Source: Aeromonas enteropelogenes | GTDB taxonomy: Bacteria; Pseudomonadota; Gammaproteobacteria; Enterobacterales; Aeromonadaceae | NCBI RefSeq assembly: GCF_000819845.1 | Contig: NZ_CDCG01000002.1 | Coordinates: 45,255 to 109,254 of the forward strand | Direction: 5' to 3' | DNA length: 64,000 nt | Shown here: positions 1 through 6,491 of the stretch, piece after piece | Position numbering within the stretch: position 1 is the first letter of the stretch | Layout of the letters: each line of letters starts with the position of its first letter | The notes under the pieces: generated by a model | The model's input: only the letters and a program-made list of their open reading frames with translations | What the model was told of the DNA's origin: nothing | The model's database searches: none | Position numbers and translations under genes: made by a program

Positions 1-736
1 TGATGCCGAGCTGGCGGGCGAGATCCAGCCCCATCTGGGTGACGCCGGAGCGTGACAGCAGCACCGGAATGCCCATCTGCGCCACCTTGATCACCATCTC
101 GGAGGTGAGGCGCCCCGTGGTGTAGAAGATCTTGTCGGCGCCGCTATCGCCCGCCATCCAGAGCTCCCCGGCCAGGGTATCCACCGCATTGTGGCGGCCC
201 ACGTCCTCGACAAAGGAGAGGATCTCGGCTCCGCGGCAGAGGGCGCAGCCGTGCACGGCGCCAGCCATCTTGTAGGTTTCGTTATGGGCGGAGAGCGCCT
301 TGAGCAGGGCATAAAGGGTGCTCTGTTTAAGCTCGGGGGCGGGCAGCACCACTCCTTCGAGCTTCTTCATCACGCTGCCATACATGGTGCCCTGGCCGCA
401 GCCCGAGGTGACCGTCTTCTTCTCGAGAGACTTGTCCAGATCCTCGGCCTGCTGGCTGCTGACCACGGCGGCGGCCTCGCTATCCCAGTCGACGATCACC
501 GATTCGATGGCCGAAATATCCTCGATAAAGCCCTGGTTCTTGAGATAGCCCAGCACCAGCGCCTCGGGGCGGGCCCCCAGCGTCATCAGGGTCACTATCT
601 CCTTCCAGTTGAGGTAGACGGTGAGTGGGCGCTCACAGGCGATCTGCTGGGTCTGCAACTCCCCCTGCTCATTCATCACCTCGACGGCCATGGTGAGCTG
701 GGCGGCGGCATTGCTTTTGATAAAGGTCGGTGTCAT
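1..736 (-). CDS. fdhD: Formate dehydrogenase accessory sulfurtransferase FdhD (3' end outside window)
   Basis: Reading leftward from an ATG at 736, 245 codons stay open to the window edge, so the C-terminus is missing; the family is usually about 270-280 residues. The translation begins MTPTFIKSNAAAQLTMAVEV and holds the FdhD signature TSGCGQGT (about residues 112-119), whose cysteine lies in the sulfur-transfer loop. It is followed by HGCALCRGAEI and VEDVGRHNAVD. FdhD carries sulfur from IscS to the molybdenum/bis-MGD cofactor of formate dehydrogenases, in the cytoplasm. This fits the fdh operon that starts about 2 kb away on the other strand. An FNR-type palindrome lies about 110 bp upstream of the start. 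Confidence 0.95.
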   Translation of the reverse strand, partial: MTPTFIKSNAAAQLTMAVEVMNEQGELQTQQIACERPLTVYLNWKEIVTLMTLGARPEALVLGYLKNQGFIEDISAIESVIVDWDSEAAAVVSSQQAEDLDKSLEKKTVTSGCGQGTMYGSVMKKLEGVVLPAPELKQSTLYALLKALSAHNETYKMAGAVHGCALCRGAEILSFVEDVGRHNAVDTLAGELWMAGDSGADKIFYTTGRLTSEMVIKVAQMGIPVLLSRSGVTQMGLDLARQLGI

Positions 737-847
737 GGGGGCCCTCGTGACCGGTTGACAGGATCAAGATGGGGGGATACAGCAAGATTTGTTCCAGATT
801 GTTTAACGATATTTGCAGAAAAGAATGAAAACTATTTTCCACTTAAA

Positions 848-861
848 ATGATTTAAATCAA
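848..861. promoter_or_regulatory. FNR/CRP-family-like palindrome upstream of fdhD
   Basis: ATGATTTAAATCAA matches the FNR consensus TTGAT-N4-ATCAA at 9 of 10 fixed positions. It sits about 112 bp upstream of the fdhD start on the minus strand and 137 bp before the DUF3644 gene on the plus strand. The surroundings are AT-rich, so chance is possible. Oxygen-responsive control of fdhD would make biological sense but is inference. The rest of 737-997 shows no gene; the DUF3644 gene has a strong AGGGGAG ribosome site near 984-990. Confidence 0.4.
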
Positions 862-997
862 AAAAGTCGATTTTAATGTGTAATTATCTTTAGCAATTTT
901 ATCTGGACAACATGAGCTTATTTCATAACTATGATGACTCATTTGGGTTTAGATGGTGCTGGCTAGCATAAATACTGGATTGTAAGGGGAGTTAAGA

Positions 998-2251
998 ATG
1001 GGTAAATATAAGCAAGTCGATTTGGCATACTCCTTCTTGGTTGATAAAGAAAAACAAGGGGAGTCATTTACCATCGCTCAACTCTCTGAGGCAACTGGTT
1101 GGAAAGTAGATACATGCAGAACATACCCATCAAAAAGATGGCATCAGTATATAGAAAAAGATGGGGAGCAATATTCTAGTTCAGGAATTTGCTTCTTGAG
1201 TAAGGATGAATTCAGATCTGTGCATAGTCAAAAACTACAGCAAACCGCAGATCATTCAACTAAAGGTATATTGATCCATAAAGCTAAAGAGTTTGCATTA
1301 TTAGCTGTTTCGATTTATAACAACCCTTACACTGAATTTAAGACCTATGGTTTCATCGTAAATATTGTTATCGCATACACTGCATTGATGCATGCAATTT
1401 TCGAAAAACGAGGGTTCGATTATTTTCATAAGAACCAGAACGGTGAGTTTTTATTTATTGATGGAGAAGAGAAAGCTTGGGAGCTAAGTGAGTGTATTGA
1501 TGAATATTGGAAAGGCATTGAGTCTCCAGAGAAAGCAAATATCAAGTTTTTGATAGGCTTGAGAAATAAAATAGAGCACAGAAGTCTTCCTGCTATTGAT
1601 TTAGCTGTGTGTGGTGAATGCCAATCCGCTTTAAGTAACTTTGAAACGATGTTGGTTGAAGAGTTCGGCGATGAACATGCTTTAACCGCTAGCCTTGCTA
1701 TAGCGATGCAACTAACTCGTATCTCAGAACAATCTCAAATTGATGCCTTGAAACAACTTCAAAAAGAAAATTACAAGATAGTAAGAGAGTATATGGAAAC
1801 ATATAAGAGGGATCTTCATGATGATATTGTTCAAAGTCAAAAATATCGTATAAGAGCTTTCTTGGTTCCCAAATTAGGTAATCATGCAAAATCAGCGGAT
1901 ATGGCTGTAGAGTTTATTAATGTAAATAGATTGAGTGATGCAGAAGTTGCAAATTATGAGCGAGCTGTTGCCTTTATTAAAGGTGTTGAAAATCCATTTA
2001 AATTAAGACCTAAAAATGTTGTTGGGCTAGTAGCCAAAAAAGTACCATGTTTCAATATGGCCTTACACACCAAGTGTTGGAAATACTATGAAGCAAGACC
2101 TCGTGATGAACAACGTGCATTTAAAGGTCAGTATTCTGGATTTGTGGAAGGTTTCGAAGGCTATCTTTATTCGAACCAATGGGCCAACTTTCTAATTGAA
2201 GAACTCAGTAATCCTCAAAAGTTGGAGCTTGTGAAACAGCAGGATATTTAA
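998..2251 (+). CDS. DUF3644-family protein, HEPN-like, in AT-rich islet
   Basis: This 417-residue protein opens with a helix-turn-helix-like stretch (FTIAQLSEATGWKVDTCR, residues 24-41). A helical domain typical of DUF3644 follows (FALLAVSIYNNP near 99-110; FLIGLRNKIEHRSLP near 184-198). Residues R189-N190-x3-H194 fit the R-x4-6-H motif of HEPN ribonuclease-type folds, where a polar residue often follows the arginine. No signal peptide or membrane segment is visible. The gene is strikingly richer in A/T than both neighbours and has its own AGGGGAG ribosome site. It is monocistronic and lies between fdhD and an inverted-repeat element, which suggests horizontal gain. DUF3644 genes often lie in variable or defence-rich regions. 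A role in phage defence or RNA cleavage is inference; no partner antitoxin is seen beside it. Confidence 0.75.
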   Translation: MGKYKQVDLAYSFLVDKEKQGESFTIAQLSEATGWKVDTCRTYPSKRWHQYIEKDGEQYSSSGICFLSKDEFRSVHSQKLQQTADHSTKGILIHKAKEFALLAVSIYNNPYTEFKTYGFIVNIVIAYTALMHAIFEKRGFDYFHKNQNGEFLFIDGEEKAWELSECIDEYWKGIESPEKANIKFLIGLRNKIEHRSLPAIDLAVCGECQSALSNFETMLVEEFGDEHALTASLAIAMQLTRISEQSQIDALKQLQKENYKIVREYMETYKRDLHDDIVQSQKYRIRAFLVPKLGNHAKSADMAVEFINVNRLSDAEVANYERAVAFIKGVENPFKLRPKNVVGLVAKKVPCFNMALHTKCWKYYEARPRDEQRAFKGQYSGFVEGFEGYLYSNQWANFLIEELSNPQKLELVKQQDI

Positions 2252-2272
2252 CTCGTAAGTAGGGCTTTAAAT

Positions 2273-2430
2273 CGTAGGTTGGTGCTGAACGAAGTGAAGC
2301 CCAACGTTTTAAGCAAGGCAATAATCGGATAATTCGGTGTTATTCGACTCTTGCCATCCCCTCGATCAGGCTCTGGCGGATTGGTTTTACGCTGCATGTT
2401 GGGCTTCGCTGCGCTCTGCGCCAACCTACG
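2273..2430. repeat. Pair of imperfect inverted ~34-bp repeats
   Basis: The left arm (2273-2306) begins CGTAGGTTGG and ends AAGCCCAACG. The right arm (2398-2430) is its reverse complement with about five mismatches, ending GCCAACCTACG. About 90 bp separate the arms. Each arm also carries its own short inverted repeat (GTTGG/CCAAC), as in dispersed REP/MITE-like elements of gammaproteobacteria. The pair directly follows the DUF3644 stop and may mark the edge of the inserted islet. The remaining noncoding sequence between 2252 and 2622 holds no gene that I can support. Confidence 0.65.
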
Positions 2431-2487
2431 TCCCGCACGATGCCTAACCTGTACATCGAAACTTCCCAATCGGTCACCAAACCCGCC

Positions 2488-2504
2488 TTGGCCCCACTCT
2501 TGCT
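2488..2504 (+). promoter_or_regulatory. Sigma-54 (-24/-12)-like promoter before formate dehydrogenase accessory genes
   Basis: TTGGCCCCACTCTTGCT has GG and GC separated by exactly ten bases and matches the TGGCAC-N5-TTGC consensus with one change (A to C). It ends about 120 bp upstream of the DUF3305 start. E. coli fdhF and hyc promoters are RpoN-dependent, so such control of a formate dehydrogenase cluster is plausible. No activator site was identified. Confidence 0.4.
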
Positions 2505-2622
2505 ATGTTTTCTCCCATTAAGGCCGTGGCCGCCCTGAACTGACCGCTGTGATTGCCCCAAGCAAGGGCGAAACAAGGGGGGAGGGCGGCCCGGCAGAGA
2601 CCTTCTGATGGGAGTCGTTACC

Positions 2623-3162
2623 GTGCAAGACACAACCAATACCTTGTCCCACCAGCGCTGGCTGCGGGTCGAACTGCAGGCTATCGACAGCCAGGTTGGC
2701 CGCTGGCAGAGCCGCCGTTTCGAGATTGCGGCGCTCCACCCCGCCGAGCCCGAGGCGGCCGGTGCTTTGCCCCTCACCCTGTTTCGCGACGAGCGGGGGG
2801 ATTATCGCTTCAACCTGAGCTCCGGCTCGCCGCGCCTCTTTGTCACTGGAACCCGTGTCGATAATGACTTTGTCGCCGATGGCCTTACACTGAGTCAGAC
2901 CGTGGCCGCCGCCTATATGGACGGCGAGCGCCAGGTGCTCTCCTGCCCGTTGCCGGAGGCGCTGCAGGCCTGGACCGAGGCTTTTATCGGCCGCCACGGC
3001 GAGCTGCTGGAGGCCCGTCGCAAAGGCAAGAAGGGCAAGGGACGAGCTCAGGATCAGCTGGGGGTCGATGGCGCGCCTCAGGGCAACTGCGGCGCCGTCA
3101 AGGCCACCGGCCCCGATGGCCGCGAGCATGGCAGCGACGTCGGAAGCCGCTCCCATGAGTGA
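2623..3162 (+). CDS. DUF3305 protein, formate dehydrogenase cluster
   Basis: The encoded protein is about 179 residues long and recognised as DUF3305-like from its composition and from its place immediately before a DUF3306 gene in a formate dehydrogenase cluster, where the two families normally occur together. I prefer the GTG at 2623 because GGGAG lies eight bases upstream; an in-frame ATG at 2608 would add five residues. There is no signal peptide or cysteine cluster. The C-terminal part is basic (RRKGKKGKGR) and looks disordered. The 3' end overlaps the DUF3306 start by 8 bp, suggesting translational coupling. The molecular role of the family is unknown; assembly or maturation of formate dehydrogenase is inference. 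Confidence 0.7.
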   Translation: MQDTTNTLSHQRWLRVELQAIDSQVGRWQSRRFEIAALHPAEPEAAGALPLTLFRDERGDYRFNLSSGSPRLFVTGTRVDNDFVADGLTLSQTVAAAYMDGERQVLSCPLPEALQAWTEAFIGRHGELLEARRKGKKGKGRAQDQLGVDGAPQGNCGAVKATGPDGREHGSDVGSRSHE

Positions 3163-3721
3163 GTTTTTCAAGCGCTGGTCGGCCCGCAAACGGGAGGCGC
3201 AGCAGGCCGCAAGCGAACAGCCGCAGCCGCTCGATATGGAAGGCGTATCCACACCCCAATCCGACCTTGTCGAGCCGAATACATCAGAAAATACGCCACC
3301 TCCAGCTGAAGTAAGCACTGACAAGGGGAGTGCCCCTTGCGCCGGTTCCAATCCCGCCGCCGCGCCTTCCACCGCCGCATCGGGCAAGCCCGCCCTGCCG
3401 GACAGAGAGGCGCTGCGCGCCATGTTTCGTAGCCATCAACCCGATGGCCTCGATGACTACACCCAGGATTTCAGCCAGCCCGAGCTGCTGCCTGCCGCCC
3501 TGACCGCAGGGCTGCGCAACTGGCTGGTGGCCCCCGCCTCTGAGCAAGATGCCGACCAGACTGAACCATCGCCAACCACGCCAGGTGAAGAGGCGGATGA
3601 CGCAGCTTCACCCGCAGCGGCGTTGCCACAAGACCATGACAAGGGTCGGGACATTTTGGCTAACAAGGTGGGACAAAATGTCTCTACTGATAAGGCGGGA
3701 ATGGAACCTCTGGGATCCTGA
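3155..3721 (+). CDS. DUF3306 protein, formate dehydrogenase cluster
   Basis: Starting at the ATG at 3155 gives 188 residues with the family opening MSEFFKRWSARKRE. A low-complexity Ser/Pro/Thr stretch follows. The conserved segment is ALRAMFRSHQPDGLDDYTQDF near residues 88-108. The end is acidic and Ala/Pro-rich. This architecture (basic W-containing N-terminus, disordered linker, GLDDYxxDF motif) is typical of DUF3306, which accompanies DUF3305 and the Tat-exported formate dehydrogenases. The start overlaps the upstream gene by 8 bp. The function is unknown; it may be a small cytoplasmic assembly factor. About 100 bp separate it from the next gene. Confidence 0.75.
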   Translation: MSEFFKRWSARKREAQQAASEQPQPLDMEGVSTPQSDLVEPNTSENTPPPAEVSTDKGSAPCAGSNPAAAPSTAASGKPALPDREALRAMFRSHQPDGLDDYTQDFSQPELLPAALTAGLRNWLVAPASEQDADQTEPSPTTPGEEADDAASPAAALPQDHDKGRDILANKVGQNVSTDKAGMEPLGS

Positions 3722-3825
3722 CTCCCTGTCAGTCACTTTTTTTCCGGGGGAGTTGGCTCGTCTCTTGCTCTCCCATGAGACCAACAAGCACACCATCCCA
3801 TGAGGTGGTGCGCACAGGAGTGCAT

Positions 3826-5547
3826 GTGAGCATCGAACAATACAACTCAAGCCTGAGCCCCGCCAGCGCTGCGGGGAGCAATGAGCGAGCGCGCGCCTAT
3901 GCCTTGCGCCACACGGTCAAGACCGACAACCTGATCCCGGCCACTGTCTCCTACCAGAGTCAGGGCCGCTTGCTGCTGGTAGGGCCGGAGGATCGCATCC
4001 GCCGCGCCGCCAGCCTCTTGCCGCAAGGGGCTGTGCCGACCTTGCTGGTGAGCGAACAGGTCCATGACGCCGCCGCGACGGATCTCGAGGCCATCTTCGC
4101 CGCCACCGCCTCCCTCGAGGCGCTGACCCTGCGCGAGCCGGCGCTCAAGGGGTATCTCGGCCAGTTTCAGTTGACCGGTCTTAACGGTCAGGGGGAGCGT
4201 ATCTCTTTGGCCGAGCTCTGCTTCCCGGCCCAGGCCGCCGGTGGCCACGCCAGCTTTGATCTGGTGGCCGATCTGGGGGCGACACCGCTGTTTGCCCTGG
4301 AGCGCCCGCCCGTGGGTTATCAGTATCTGGCGGATGATGCGGGTCTGGCGGAGCAGCTTGGCGAGCTGTGCGCCCTCACCGGGGTGTTCGACAAGCCGCG
4401 CTATTTTCGCCTCGATCCGGAGGCCTGTGCCTTCACCGCCCGTGGCGTGCCCGGTTGCAGCCGTTGTCTCGATGTCTGCCCGACCGATGCCCTCAAGCCC
4501 ATCAATGGGCGGATCCAGATCGATCCACATCTTTGTCAGGGCTTTGGCAGCTGCGCCTCCGCCTGCCCGACCGGGGCGATCGCCTATCACCAGCCCGATG
4601 CCAATACCAGCGGCGACTATCTGTTTCGCCTGCTCAAGCACTATCGGGAGGCGGGCGGCGAGCATCCCGTGCTCTTGATCGCAGGGGAGAGCGAGCGCAG
4701 CGACGTCGAGGCGAGCCTTGCCGCTCTGCCCAGCCACTGGCTGCCGGTCTGGGTGGAGGAAGTCGCGAGCCTCGGGCTTGAGAGCTGGGTGGCGGCCCTG
4801 GCCTATGGCGCCAGCGCGGTGCGCATTGCGCTCGGTGACGATACCCCGGCCAGCGTGCGCGCCCTGGTGGAGCGGGAGCTGGCCAGTGCCGCCGTGCTGC
4901 TGGCCGGTGCCGGATTGAGCGAGGATCGCATCGCCATCCACTCCCTGCAGGCGGTGGTGCAGGCGAGCGACCAGGGGACGGCCAATGTGGCCGGCTCCTT
5001 GCTGGAGAAGCCGCTCAAGGGGGAGAAGCGGGAGACCCTGTTTGCCGCCTTCGACGCCCTCTGGCAGGCCCACGAAGGGGGTCGCGAGCCCCTGGCGGTG
5101 CCCCACGGCGCCCCTTATGGCGCAGTGGCGCTGAAAGAGGCGGATTGCACCCTCTGCATGGGCTGCGTGGCGGTCTGTCCGACTCGCGCCCTGCATGCGG
5201 TGGGTCACGAGCCCGGCCTCAACTTTATCGAGCAGGACTGTATCCAGTGCGGTATGTGCGAGAAGGCGTGCCCCGAGCAAGCCATCGCGCTTGTGCCGCG
5301 TCTGCAGCCTGTGCCCGAGGCGCGCCGCGCCGTGCAACACCTCAAGGCGGAAGAGCCGGCCTGCTGCATTCGCTGCGGCAAGCCGTTTGCTCCTGCCTCC
5401 CTCATTCGCCGCATCCAGCAAAAACTGGCCGGTCACTCCCACTTCCAGAACGAGGCCGCCAAGCGGCTGCTGATGTGCGAGGACTGCCGGGTCAAGGATG
5501 TGTTTGAAGCCATGGCGGCGGATCCCGCCGCCCAGCTCAAACTGTGA
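3826..5547 (+). CDS. Multi-cluster 4Fe-4S ferredoxin-type protein of the formate dehydrogenase operon
   Basis: The 573-residue cytoplasmic protein carries two pairs of ferredoxin-type cysteine motifs. The first pair is CSRCLDVCP (from residue 211) with CQGFGSCASACP (from 237). The second is CTLCMGCVAVCP (from 441) with CIQCGMCEKACP (from 472). A third C-terminal set, CCIRCGKPF (from 513) and CEDCR (from 551), could bind zinc or another cluster. GTG at 3826 is chosen because AGGAG lies five bases upstream; an upstream in-frame ATG at 3775 lacks a good ribosome site. Homologues sit in the same position in Shewanella-type fdh clusters. It may deliver electrons or act in enzyme maturation; which one cannot be told from sequence. 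Confidence 0.8.
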   Translation: MSIEQYNSSLSPASAAGSNERARAYALRHTVKTDNLIPATVSYQSQGRLLLVGPEDRIRRAASLLPQGAVPTLLVSEQVHDAAATDLEAIFAATASLEALTLREPALKGYLGQFQLTGLNGQGERISLAELCFPAQAAGGHASFDLVADLGATPLFALERPPVGYQYLADDAGLAEQLGELCALTGVFDKPRYFRLDPEACAFTARGVPGCSRCLDVCPTDALKPINGRIQIDPHLCQGFGSCASACPTGAIAYHQPDANTSGDYLFRLLKHYREAGGEHPVLLIAGESERSDVEASLAALPSHWLPVWVEEVASLGLESWVAALAYGASAVRIALGDDTPASVRALVERELASAAVLLAGAGLSEDRIAIHSLQAVVQASDQGTANVAGSLLEKPLKGEKRETLFAAFDALWQAHEGGREPLAVPHGAPYGAVALKEADCTLCMGCVAVCPTRALHAVGHEPGLNFIEQDCIQCGMCEKACPEQAIALVPRLQPVPEARRAVQHLKAEEPACCIRCGKPFAPASLIRRIQQKLAGHSHFQNEAAKRLLMCEDCRVKDVFEAMAADPAAQLKL

Positions 5548-5554
5548 GGGCCAA

Positions 5555-6187
5555 ATGTATCAGCAACAAGATGACAACCAGAGCACCCTGCCCATGACAG
5601 ATGCCATGACCCCCCTCGAGAGCAACAGCGCCGAGCTCTATGCCCTGCTGGCAAGCCTGTGGCGCGCCGCCCCCAAGGGCGAGCAGTTGCAGTGGCTGCG
5701 TGACCTTGAGCCGGTTCCCGGTCCCTTTGCCCGGGGCCTCGGGCTGGTGCAGCTCGCCGCCAGCAGCCACGACGAGGGATCTCTGGCCGAGGAGTATCAG
5801 GATCTCTTTATCGGTATCGGCCGGGGGGAAATCGTCCCCTTCGCCTCCTGGTATCTCACCGGCTCCCTGATGGAGCTGCCGCTCGCGGTGCTGCGCGCCG
5901 ATCTGCAATCCCTGGGCTTCGAGCGCCAGAGCGGGGTGTGCGAGCCCGAAGATCACCTGGCGGCCCTGTGCGAGGTGATGGCGGTGCTGGTCAGCGAACA
6001 GCACCCCGAGCGCAACCGCTTCTATGAGCGCCACCTCGCTCCCTGGGTAATTAAGTGCTGCCACGATCAGCAAAAGGCCAAGGGAGGCTGTTTCTACCGT
6101 GCGGTGGGGCTACTTGCCGAAGATTTCTTCAAGCTGGAAAACGAATTGCGCCTGCCGTTTGGCGCCCGGGTGGTAACTCGCCCATAA
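5555..6187 (+). CDS. TorD/DmsD-family molybdoenzyme chaperone
   Basis: From the ATG at 5555 the protein has 210 residues. It is all-helical in appearance with the TorD-family core EEYQDLFIGIGRGEIVPFASWYLTGS (split here as EEYQDLFIGIGRGEIVPF, then ASWYLTGS) and a second conserved region EPEDHLAALCEVMAVL. These cytoplasmic chaperones bind the Tat signal of a partner molybdoenzyme and hold it until the cofactor is inserted. The gene lies 7 bp after the Fe-S protein and upstream of the Tat mini-protein and fdhA, so FdhA is the likely client. There is a cysteine pair near the C-terminus (VIKCCHD) of unknown meaning. Confidence 0.85.
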   Translation: MYQQQDDNQSTLPMTDAMTPLESNSAELYALLASLWRAAPKGEQLQWLRDLEPVPGPFARGLGLVQLAASSHDEGSLAEEYQDLFIGIGRGEIVPFASWYLTGSLMELPLAVLRADLQSLGFERQSGVCEPEDHLAALCEVMAVLVSEQHPERNRFYERHLAPWVIKCCHDQQKAKGGCFYRAVGLLAEDFFKLENELRLPFGARVVTRP

Positions 6188-6264
6188 CCATATGACAGAT
6201 ACCGTTCGTAGCAATGTCGGCCCCCGGGCCGGCCATAACAAAAACAAGAGTCGGAGAGAACAAG

Positions 6265-6468
6265 ATGAGCGATGACAAGCTGCAAGATCCGTCACGACGC
6301 AACCTGATCAAGGGTGTCGGCGTGGTCGCCACCATAGGGGTATTGGCCGGTGCCACCGGCCGGGTGGTGGGTAAAGAGGTGCTCACCCACGACACCGAGC
6401 CGGACAAGGGCTATCGGGAGACCCCCCATGTTCACGACTTTTATCGCACCCTGCGCGGCACCGACTGA
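6265..6468 (+). CDS. Small Tat-signal protein of the formate dehydrogenase region
   Basis: This 67-residue protein is almost entirely a twin-arginine signal: SRRNLIKGVG at residues 10-19, a hydrophobic stretch VVATIGVLAGATG, then a short polar tail ending HDFYRTLRGTD. It matches the known family of formate dehydrogenase region Tat-target mini-proteins in size and position, directly before the catalytic subunit (23 bp gap). The mature part is too short to be an enzyme; it may be a membrane-anchored accessory or assembly peptide. ATG at 6265 follows a GGAGAG ribosome site. Confidence 0.85.
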   Translation: MSDDKLQDPSRRNLIKGVGVVATIGVLAGATGRVVGKEVLTHDTEPDKGYRETPHVHDFYRTLRGTD

Positions 6469-6491
6469 GCCGGCTCAGTGAAGGAGATTTT

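Noticed and set aside
741..2440. Prophage or integrative element
   Set aside because: No integrase, transposase, tRNA target or attachment-site duplication is visible; only one gene and repeats are present.
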